This document shows positions 40,797 through 48,460 of a stretch of 64,000 nucleotides of DNA, piece by piece (position 1 is the stretch's first letter; each line of letters starts with the position of its first letter). Both the position numbers and the translations under genes were made by a program. The notes beneath the pieces are model-generated. The model saw only the letters and a program-made list of their open reading frames with translations, was not told the origin of the DNA and did not search any database. The DNA is from Bacteroidales bacterium (GTDB taxonomy: Bacteria; Bacteroidota; Bacteroidia; Bacteroidales; VadinHA17): NCBI GenBank assembly GCA_016715075.1, contig JADKBK010000021.1, positions 1-64,000 of the forward strand, read 5' to 3'.

Positions 40797-40882
40797 GATA
40801 TTCCGGCTGGAGGGTTTTCATCACTCCTGTCCGAGTATAGACCCTGTATAAAAAGATGCATTGTAAATTAATAAACCTTAAA

Positions 40883-43591
40883 ATGAATTTAATCTCCCTT
40901 AAAACAGCAATCCTCTCCACTGCATTGCTTTTATTTTTATGGTCAGCAGGAAATAGCCAGAATCCCGACACCTATAAGTATAACGGATCATTTGATCCTG
41001 GCAAAAATGAAGCAATAACGAAATTTCAGTTCAACGGATACACAAATTACTGGCACGACATCAGTAGTAACTGGATAAGATATGGGAACCTGTTTAAAAT
41101 AGCTTCTCCGGATGTTGATTTTACTATAGCCCAGAGTAAGAGAGATATAGCTGACGACATGAAAATTCCGGGGCTATTCATGCAGGAAGGCTTCATGAAC
41201 AACCTTCTGAATTCAAAATATCAGCTTCTTGATCAGCCTGATCTGAAAAAACTTGAAGAATCTGTTGTGAGCAATAATATCCTTGTACTTATCGATCCGG
41301 CTACAGAGGCCGGTAAGAAACTTACTGAGAAGCTCCCGAAAAATGATGCCTGGAAAGATCGTTTAAAAAGCCATCAGTTAAATGCAGTGGATTTTACTGA
41401 GATAAATGCTTTCTATCTTGAAAATGGGGCAAGGAAGATATTTGCCATTTCGTCAAAGAACAAAGAACTACGGGAAAAAGTCCTCTCCCTTATCGACAAT
41501 ACAAAAACACTTCTTGAGAAATATGACCTGCACCGGGGATGGTTTGGGGCAGGATCGCTGTTAAAGAGCGTTACAATTGCACCGGGACATCCTATTGAAG
41601 TTATCGGTAAAGGAATGAATGAAGGCAATACCTGGTTTACTTTCAGCGGATATATGGATTACCTGGCACAGAAGGAGATAGAAGAGTGGATGGCTAAAGT
41701 CAATCTTAATGTTGTGACTGATGTTGGAGCATATGTTGGTTATGTTCCTGCCATAGCACAGCAGGCAATATACGGTTGCCGTGATTATGACGGACTGCAG
41801 CCACAGAATATGTATACAGCCGAGTCGTGGCTTAATTTTGCCAGGCAAAAGGGAGGCTATATCTTTCGTTCTGTCTATGACCAGGCCGCTGATCTATACC
41901 ATTATGACGGATATATCGCCAGCGAAGGCAACAAAGAACAGATTGATAATGAAAATGTTCCTTTTGTAACTACCACGGGGTATCTTGAAGAAGATGCTGT
42001 TTCCTGTATGGTCTTGTTTATCGGGAAAGGTGAAACTATCACCAGGCCTCTTATGTGGAAAGCTATTATGGATCGTCGTGAGGTGGCAGTGCTTGGCAAT
42101 GGAAAAATGATGGGACCGGAACTGTTCAGGCACTCGCTGGAACTCTTGCTGCTCGACAGGGTTTATCTTGAGGAGTACTTCGGTGACCGAGTCACTCTTG
42201 AAGCAACGGTAAGAGACTACGAACTAAGTGTCAATGTAACTAATACATATGATCATGCAGTTTCCGGCATGCTTGCGATAGTACTTCCGCCGGAACTCAA
42301 AATGGAAGGAGCCCTTACTGCTGACGTCAAACTTCCTGCCAGGGGAACTCAGACACTCCTGTTTGAACTAAGACCAATGGCAACGGCTATGGCCAGAACA
42401 AATCCCATTGCAGTTCATTACAAGTGGGAAACAGGCAGGAAAACAACTCTGGCGATGCTTGATCTTCCGCCTGCTATATCAGTCCATCAGTTACTATATG
42501 GTCAGACACCGGTAGTATCCTACCCTGTATCCGTGCATAATTTCACGAAAGATTCAACATTCCCTGTAAAAGTAGCTGTTTCAGATAAAAACAATCCTGA
42601 AAAGGTTATTTTCAGTGACACTAAATCAGCCACTGCGGAAACTGGAAAATTCACCGATCTGTTATTCGATCTTAAGCTTCCTGCCGGAAGTTATAATGTA
42701 AAGGTAACGGCTCTCGGAACGGAAAATCTGAGCCAGCTTGGAGTTGGAAAAGCGGAAGGAGCTCCAAGCCTGACTGTCAAAGACCTTAATGACGACGGTG
42801 TCGATGAATTCATTATGGAAAACGATAGTGTCAGGGTGACTCTGCTTACAACCGGCGCCCGTGTAATAGAATATTACGTAAAATCAAGAAATGATAACGT
42901 TCTGTTTAAGCTGTGGCCTGAAAAATCTGCTGACCATAAAAGGGAATACAGGAGGAGAGGTTACTATCCTTATGGCGGATTTGAGGATTTCCTCGGACAG
43001 GCAAGTATGGAGACACATAAGGTTTATAATGCTGAAATAGTAAGCAAGGATGGAAATTCCGTAAGCGTAAGGATGACTGCGGACTATTTTGGCAATAAAC
43101 TTGAAAAAACTTTTACACTTTACGGCAACTCTCCTCTTGTTGAAGTAAGATATGCCTTTGATTTCATAAATCCTGAAGCAAATGTAATTGCTCCTGTTCC
43201 AATTCTTGTACTCGGGAAAAAACATGGCACAGAAGATCTTTTTACAGTACCTGAGAAGAACGGTTTAAAAGAATACAGAATGGAGCCTGAGATCTATGTA
43301 GGACAGGTTATTTTTCCGACAGAGGGTTGGGATGCCGGATACGATACACAGGAAGATATAAGCTTTGTCGGAGCATTTCCGGTTTCACGCCCCAACTTCC
43401 TGCATATGTTTCAGAATCTCGCCTCAAATGGCGATGCCCATTACGATTTCAATGAATATCAGCCATGGGTGCCAATAATTCAAAAGACCACATCATATTT
43501 TACATATTATCTGTGGGGTGCTGGCGGAAAATGGCAGAACGGACTTAAGGAGCTGAAGGACCGGAACCTTATTAGCACAAGGAAAAGGTAA
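40883..43591 (+). CDS. Secreted protein of unrecognised family, tandem paralog B
   Basis: This protein (902 residues from the preferred ATG at 40883; an ATG at 40856 is also possible) is a full-length relative of paralog A. The signal peptide ends in LWSAGNSQ. Shared landmarks include KFQFNGYTNYWHDISSNWIR, DIADDMKIPGLFMQEGF, GHPIEVIGKGMNEGNTWFTF, REVAVLGNGKMMGPELFR, DLNDDGVDEF, RRGYYPYGGFEDFLGQASME and YYLWGAGGKWQNGLKELKDR. It keeps the insert after VVTDVG (AYVGYVPAIAQQAIYGCRDY) seen in A but lost in C. Near the C-terminus it departs from A and C: the LGKKHGTEDLF motif replaces the KHWTEDVF found in them, and MFQNLASNGDAHYDF replaces the MNHP motif. This suggests diverged substrate choice. 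A heptamer repeat array begins at its stop codon. Confidence 0.85.
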   Translation: MNLISLKTAILSTALLLFLWSAGNSQNPDTYKYNGSFDPGKNEAITKFQFNGYTNYWHDISSNWIRYGNLFKIASPDVDFTIAQSKRDIADDMKIPGLFMQEGFMNNLLNSKYQLLDQPDLKKLEESVVSNNILVLIDPATEAGKKLTEKLPKNDAWKDRLKSHQLNAVDFTEINAFYLENGARKIFAISSKNKELREKVLSLIDNTKTLLEKYDLHRGWFGAGSLLKSVTIAPGHPIEVIGKGMNEGNTWFTFSGYMDYLAQKEIEEWMAKVNLNVVTDVGAYVGYVPAIAQQAIYGCRDYDGLQPQNMYTAESWLNFARQKGGYIFRSVYDQAADLYHYDGYIASEGNKEQIDNENVPFVTTTGYLEEDAVSCMVLFIGKGETITRPLMWKAIMDRREVAVLGNGKMMGPELFRHSLELLLLDRVYLEEYFGDRVTLEATVRDYELSVNVTNTYDHAVSGMLAIVLPPELKMEGALTADVKLPARGTQTLLFELRPMATAMARTNPIAVHYKWETGRKTTLAMLDLPPAISVHQLLYGQTPVVSYPVSVHNFTKDSTFPVKVAVSDKNNPEKVIFSDTKSATAETGKFTDLLFDLKLPAGSYNVKVTALGTENLSQLGVGKAEGAPSLTVKDLNDDGVDEFIMENDSVRVTLLTTGARVIEYYVKSRNDNVLFKLWPEKSADHKREYRRRGYYPYGGFEDFLGQASMETHKVYNAEIVSKDGNSVSVRMTADYFGNKLEKTFTLYGNSPLVEVRYAFDFINPEANVIAPVPILVLGKKHGTEDLFTVPEKNGLKEYRMEPEIYVGQVIFPTEGWDAGYDTQEDISFVGAFPVSRPNFLHMFQNLASNGDAHYDFNEYQPWVPIIQKTTSYFTYYLWGAGGKWQNGLKELKDRNLISTRKR

Positions 43592-43636
43592 TCGGTAATC
43601 AGTAATCGGTAATCGGTAATCAGTAATCAGTAATCA
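43588..43636. repeat. Heptanucleotide tandem repeat GTAATC(A/G) x7
   Basis: Seven 7-bp units, GTAATCG or GTAATCA, run without gaps, and a degenerate eighth unit (GTAAACT) follows. The stop codon of paralog B (43589-43591) lies inside the first unit. The array fills most of the gap between paralogs B and C. Confidence 0.9.
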
Positions 43637-43673
43637 GTAAACTATTAAACTTCTAACAATAAGAATCACAACT

Positions 43674-46346
43674 ATGAAAAATCTTCGTAAAAATCACCTT
43701 CTGCTGACTTTGATGCTTTCTCTTGTGTTGAGCAGTGCAGCTTACAGTCAGACACTGGATGACTATAAGTACAACGGATCGTTCAATCCGGCTGCAAATG
43801 CCGTGACAACTAATTTCCAGTTCAACGGATATACTAACTACTGGCATGATTTTTCGCGCGACTGGATCACCTATGGAAATCTCTTTAAGATTGCAGTTCC
43901 CAAGGTGGACTATACTATAGCCCAGAGCAAAGTAGATGTCGCTGATGACATGAATATGCCAGGCTTGTCATTTCAGGAAGGCTTTTTTAATGAACTTCTT
44001 GCCTTACAATTCGTAGAGCTTAACGAACCGACTATCCAAAAGCTGAATGAATCAGCGGCTGCCGGCAATGTCCTTGTTCTGGTTGATACTGAATCGGAGG
44101 CAGGAAAAATGCTGACAGGAAAGCTGCCCAAGGATGATCAGTGGAAAGAAAAGCTTAAAAGCCATCAGTTCAGCGCAAAAGATTTTACTGAGGTAAAAGT
44201 CTTTTTTCTTGAAAACGGCAGCAGGAAAATTTTTGTCATAGCTTCAAAGAGCAAAGAACTCAGGGATAAAGTAAATGAACTCATTGATAATACAAAAAAT
44301 CTCCTTGGCAAATATGATCTTCGCCGAGGATGGTTTGGAACTGAAACATTGCTGAAGAGTGTCACCTGTACTGCAGGTCACCCGCTCGAAGTAATAGGTA
44401 AGGGTATGAATGAAGGTAACAGCTGGTTCACCTTTAGTGGTTATATGGATTTTCTTATGCAGAAAGAACTTGACGAGTGGCTGGCAAAGGTGAATTTTCC
44501 TGCAGTTGCAGATGTAGGATTCGGTCAGATCTACGGTCTTAAGAACTATGATGGTCTGCAGGTACAGAGTATGTTCACTACTGATTCTTGGGTAAAATAT
44601 GCGCATGAGAAGGAAGGATATGTCTTCAGACAGGTCTTCGATACTGCTGCCGATCCTTATCATTATGACGGGTATCTGGCCGGCGAAGGTAACAAGGAAC
44701 AGATTGACAATGAAAATGTTCCGTTCGTAACTACCACCGGAACACTTGACAATGACGCAGTTCCATGCATGGTGCTCTTCACAAAAAAGGGTGAACAGAT
44801 GTCAAAGGCAGCTCTCTGGAACGCTATTATGGACCGCCGTGAAGTAGGTGTACTCGGAACGGGCAAAATGATGGGACCTGCCCTTTACCGCAATGCTCTT
44901 GAACTGTTGTATCTTGACCGTGTATATCTGGAGGAATATTTTGGCGACCGCGTTAGTCTGGAAGCAACTACCAAAGATTATCAGCTGAGCGTAACAGTTA
45001 CCAATACCTATTCCCACCCGGTCTCCGGAATGCTTGAACTAGTTCTCGCTCCGGAACTTAAAATGAAAGGCGCTCTTAAGACAAATGTCAGCCTTCCCGC
45101 AAATACTACCAAAACATTACAGTTTGCATTGGATCCGCAGGCAAGCGCCATGCGTAAAACCAATCCGATAGCTGTACATTATAAATGGGAAACTTCAAAG
45201 AAAAGCACTCTGGCAATACTGGATCTTCCAAGGGCTATTTCTGTACAACAACTCCTTTACGGCAACACACCAAGGGTAACATACCCTGATACAATTCATA
45301 ATTTCACTGATAAGGCTTCATTCCCTGTAAAAGTTGAAGTTCTGGACAAGGATAATCTCAAAAAGGTTATATACAGCAGCACCCAGACATGTTCAGCAGC
45401 CAGGTCAACATTTAAGAATATGTCGTTCGACCTCGATGTGCCCCCTGGAAGTTATAAGGTAAAAGTATCAGCTCTCGGACTGGAGAATATAAGCCAGCTC
45501 GGAGTCGGAGCATCAACAGGAAAACCATACCTGTATGCTATTGACCTTAACAGTGACGGAATTCCTGAATACAGGATGGAAAATGACAGCGTACAGATTA
45601 CTCTCCTTGCCACTGGTGCCAGGGTTATTGAATATATCGTTAAATCAAGAAACGATAATGTTCTCTTTAAACTGTGGCCCGACAAAGCTATTGATGAGAA
45701 GCGGCTTTTCAGAAAAAGAGGCTATTACCCCTACGGTGGTTTTGAAGATTTCCTTGGACAGGGAAGCATGGAGACCCATAAGGTCTACAATGCTGAAATC
45801 CTGAAAAAAGAAGGAGATTATGTAAGGGTAAAAATGAGTGCAGATTATTATGGCAACAAAATTGAAAAAATATTCACACTCTACGGAAATTCACCTCTTC
45901 TCGAGGTTCAGTTTGCTCTTACTTTCAGAAATCCAGAAGCTAATGTTCTAGGTCCGCAGCCCATTCTTGAACTGGGACAGAAACACTGGACAGAGGATGT
46001 ATTTACGGTCCCCGAGAAGGACGGAACACATGAATACAGAATGAAACCTGAGAAGTACTATGGCAGGGCATTCTTTATGAAAGAAGGATGGAACGCCGGA
46101 TATGATACCCAGCAGGATATAACCTTTGTCGGAGCATTTCCGGTCACAGAACCACTGTTTCTTCATATGTGGATGAATCACCCCTCCAACAGTGAGGCTC
46201 ATTTCTACTATGTTGAATTTCAACCATGGACACCGATCTACCAGAAGAGCACCATGTATTTCTCATATTACCTCTGGGGAGCTGGCGGACCATGGCAAAA
46301 TGGCGTAAAAGAATTAAGGGACAGAAACCTGATAACCGAACAATAG
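43674..46346 (+). CDS. Secreted protein of unrecognised family, tandem paralog C
   Basis: This is the third full-length copy (890 residues), with a signal peptide ending in SSAAYSQ. It shares the same landmarks as A and B: NFQFNGYTNYWHDFSRDWIT, DVADDMNMPGLSFQEGF, GHPLEVIGKGMNEGNSWFTF, REVGVLGTGKMMGPALYR, DLNSDGIPEY, RKRGYYPYGGFEDFLGQGSM and YYLWGAGGPWQNGVKELRDR. Compared with A and B it lacks about a dozen residues after ADVGFG, so a loop near residue 285 is shorter; if that loop borders the active site, the copies may differ in specificity. Like A, it keeps KHWTEDVF and MNHP near the C-terminus. No known family could be assigned. The gene follows paralog B by about 80 bp. Confidence 0.85.
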   Translation: MKNLRKNHLLLTLMLSLVLSSAAYSQTLDDYKYNGSFNPAANAVTTNFQFNGYTNYWHDFSRDWITYGNLFKIAVPKVDYTIAQSKVDVADDMNMPGLSFQEGFFNELLALQFVELNEPTIQKLNESAAAGNVLVLVDTESEAGKMLTGKLPKDDQWKEKLKSHQFSAKDFTEVKVFFLENGSRKIFVIASKSKELRDKVNELIDNTKNLLGKYDLRRGWFGTETLLKSVTCTAGHPLEVIGKGMNEGNSWFTFSGYMDFLMQKELDEWLAKVNFPAVADVGFGQIYGLKNYDGLQVQSMFTTDSWVKYAHEKEGYVFRQVFDTAADPYHYDGYLAGEGNKEQIDNENVPFVTTTGTLDNDAVPCMVLFTKKGEQMSKAALWNAIMDRREVGVLGTGKMMGPALYRNALELLYLDRVYLEEYFGDRVSLEATTKDYQLSVTVTNTYSHPVSGMLELVLAPELKMKGALKTNVSLPANTTKTLQFALDPQASAMRKTNPIAVHYKWETSKKSTLAILDLPRAISVQQLLYGNTPRVTYPDTIHNFTDKASFPVKVEVLDKDNLKKVIYSSTQTCSAARSTFKNMSFDLDVPPGSYKVKVSALGLENISQLGVGASTGKPYLYAIDLNSDGIPEYRMENDSVQITLLATGARVIEYIVKSRNDNVLFKLWPDKAIDEKRLFRKRGYYPYGGFEDFLGQGSMETHKVYNAEILKKEGDYVRVKMSADYYGNKIEKIFTLYGNSPLLEVQFALTFRNPEANVLGPQPILELGQKHWTEDVFTVPEKDGTHEYRMKPEKYYGRAFFMKEGWNAGYDTQQDITFVGAFPVTEPLFLHMWMNHPSNSEAHFYYVEFQPWTPIYQKSTMYFSYYLWGAGGPWQNGVKELRDRNLITEQ

Positions 46347-46428
46347 ATTTTTTCTCCCGCATTTGAATGCTTTTAAACATTTACAAAAAAAAGGCTGAGA
46401 AACAATAATACCTTAAATAAAACAAATT

Positions 46429-48285
46429 ATGAACAGATCAGATTTGCAAATATTGAAAAAAACGTTCGTCATCGTGATGATGATGGTGTCTGCCATGAAT
46501 CTGGCTGCCCAGAAATCAAAAGAGACAAATAAGCTTAATATCAAGAAAATAGAACTTGGATATCCAAGTCCGGGAATACCCTTTTATCATTTCAAGGCAG
46601 ATATTGAGCTTCCACAGTCTTCGATTGTTGAGGTTGAAGCAGCAGTCGACGGAGATGTTCTGAGGGCAACAGATATACGACGGGAAGCAGATGTGGAAAA
46701 CATGAACCGCCCGCCCATTTCTGAACGTCCGCCATCAGGCTACAGTGTCTCCCAGGATGCTACAAACTATAAGAATTTCAGTGTTGTTGGATGGGTAAGA
46801 TGGGAACCAGGTCAGAAATACAGCATTCGTATTTCTGTCCTGACCAAGAAGTCAATTCATGCCACGAAAGATGATGTGATGCTGACTGCAACACAAACTG
46901 TAACTGCTCCTCAGGGGGCAACAGTTATTGGTAAAGAATGGAAGGGCTATAAATCAGTAGTCGTAAGTGAAACTGCCGGAATAAAGCGGAGTAAAGAACC
47001 TGTAGAGGTACTGCTCGCATTCTATCCTGACGAAGCTCAGCAGCTGACAAGGGATATCCGTGTAATGTCAGTGGATCCGCAGACACACGCACTGGCGGAA
47101 GTACCATGCCAGGTTTACGACCTGCAGGAATATCTCAAAGAGGGTGATCTTGGTCCCGATAAAGATGGAAAACCAACCCGCACAGCTCCGATATGGCTTC
47201 CGACTGTTACAGCAAGAGTAGCTTTTCTGGCGGATATAGCAGGTAAATCAAGCAGGGTATTTCTGGTCTACTATAATAACCCAAATGCTGCTGACAAGAT
47301 TTATCACACCGACCTCAGGGTACAGGGTGAAGCACCAGGTCTTCAGATTGAAAATGACCTCTTCTCAGTAATGCTGCATCCTAATTCCGGCCATCTCGAT
47401 CAGATCACTTTAAAAAGCAAGCCTGAATCCCCATTCTTTCACAGGCTTGAGACCAACGGAGGTATGCACTGGAATCCTGATATTTACGTACCCCCACGGG
47501 CATGGACACATACATCTGACTGGAAACCGCCCAGAAATATTAAAACGGTAGCCGGCGCCATAATCGCAAAAAGTGAAGTATGGGATAACATGAGAGAGGT
47601 GCCGGAGGTTGATGCTTCAGTAAGATATGAGTTTTTCCCCGGCATGCCCTATTTTATAAGTTCAACATGCATGCGCATTAATGAAACCGTTAATTCTCTT
47701 GCACTCAGAAACTCAGAAATGGTATTCAAACGTGAGCTCATTACTCATGCAGCATGGTATGATATCATTAGTGATTCAATTATCATTTATGATGTAACTA
47801 ATATGCCGGACCTCACAGACCTGAAGATGGAAGCTGATGTCCCATGGATAATCTTTTTCAATAAGGAAAAAGGAATTGGTTTTGCAGGAATTCAGCTTGA
47901 CTATTCTAATTCAGGCATAGAGTCACCCCCCAGACTTTTGAATCCATTCTTCTACGTCACTGCAGGACCGTGGTTGTACTGGTGCCGTGGTTTGTCACAT
48001 CCTTATCTCTCCTCAAATATGCAGCAGGTAGTTCCGGTTCTGAAAGGAAATGTTTTCTCTGAAAAATGGGCTTACCTCGTGTATGATATTGACAAAAACA
48101 CACAACCATATGCGAAGGTTGTGGAATGGCAAAAGCGTCTTACAAATCCTTTGAGAGTCCAGATCATTGAAGAGGTTGACAAAAGAGTTTCCAGGACATT
48201 ACAGGAGATTTTTATGGATAAAGGAAAAACCGGATGGGAAGGAAGAGATACTCATAAAGAAGAAAGCAATAAAAGCAGTAAATAG
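46429..48285 (+). CDS. Secreted protein of unrecognised family, beta-rich
   Basis: This 618-residue protein has a signal peptide (VIVMMMVSAMNLAAQ). The first 150 residues read as a beta-sandwich (KIELGYPSPGIPFYHFKADI, VVGWVRWEPGQKYSIRIS). The middle and C-terminal parts (QIENDLFSVMLHPNSGHLDQ, GGMHWNPDIYVPPRAWTHTS, RYEFFPGMPYFISSTCMRIN, NSEMVFKRELITHAAWYDII, GPWLYWCRGLSHPYLS) look like a supersandwich or mutarotase-type fold seen in lyases and glycosidases. Conserved tryptophan, histidine and tyrosine clusters suggest a sugar site, but I cannot name a family or catalytic residues. It lies 83 bp after paralog C and just before GH78, within the same co-directional gene set, so it is probably another glycan-active enzyme. 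A heptamer array abuts its stop codon. Confidence 0.78.
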   Translation: MNRSDLQILKKTFVIVMMMVSAMNLAAQKSKETNKLNIKKIELGYPSPGIPFYHFKADIELPQSSIVEVEAAVDGDVLRATDIRREADVENMNRPPISERPPSGYSVSQDATNYKNFSVVGWVRWEPGQKYSIRISVLTKKSIHATKDDVMLTATQTVTAPQGATVIGKEWKGYKSVVVSETAGIKRSKEPVEVLLAFYPDEAQQLTRDIRVMSVDPQTHALAEVPCQVYDLQEYLKEGDLGPDKDGKPTRTAPIWLPTVTARVAFLADIAGKSSRVFLVYYNNPNAADKIYHTDLRVQGEAPGLQIENDLFSVMLHPNSGHLDQITLKSKPESPFFHRLETNGGMHWNPDIYVPPRAWTHTSDWKPPRNIKTVAGAIIAKSEVWDNMREVPEVDASVRYEFFPGMPYFISSTCMRINETVNSLALRNSEMVFKRELITHAAWYDIISDSIIIYDVTNMPDLTDLKMEADVPWIIFFNKEKGIGFAGIQLDYSNSGIESPPRLLNPFFYVTAGPWLYWCRGLSHPYLSSNMQQVVPVLKGNVFSEKWAYLVYDIDKNTQPYAKVVEWQKRLTNPLRVQIIEEVDKRVSRTLQEIFMDKGKTGWEGRDTHKEESNKSSK

Positions 48286-48347
48286 GTGCTGGGTGCTGGG
48301 TGCTGGGTGCTGGGTACTGGGTACTGGGTACTGGGTGCTGGGTGCTG
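48285..48347. repeat. Heptanucleotide tandem repeat GGT(G/A)CTG x9, with adjoining GC-rich repeat
   Basis: Nine gapless 7-bp units (GGTGCTG x4, GGTACTG x3, GGTGCTG x2) start on the last base of the upstream stop codon (48283-48285). Just after it, 48353-48412 holds a GC-rich stretch with CCCCTCACTGGAGAG and GGGGGGTTAGGGGTGGG, another piece of dispersed intergenic repeat. Open frames that cross this region are artefacts. Confidence 0.9.
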
Positions 48348-48460
48348 GTGTGATTTGTTCCCCTCACTGGAGAGCCTGCCCAGCGTCAGCGGGGGGTTAG
48401 GGGTGGGTCTCTTACAGGTATCAGCTGAGTGCAAACTAAAAAATTAATAAATACTGACAT

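Noticed and set aside
41561..44663. Several 90-140-codon antisense frames inside the tandem paralogs
   Set aside because: They recur at the same place opposite each paralog only because the sense strands are homologous; no independent coding signal.
43588..48347. Possible CRISPR-like arrays
   Set aside because: Units are 7 bp with no spacers and no cas genes are present; they are simple tandem repeats.
48167..48434. Open frames on both strands crossing the heptamer array
   Set aside because: They translate tandem and dispersed repeats (for example GCWVLGAGCWVLG) and overlap the end of a solid gene.
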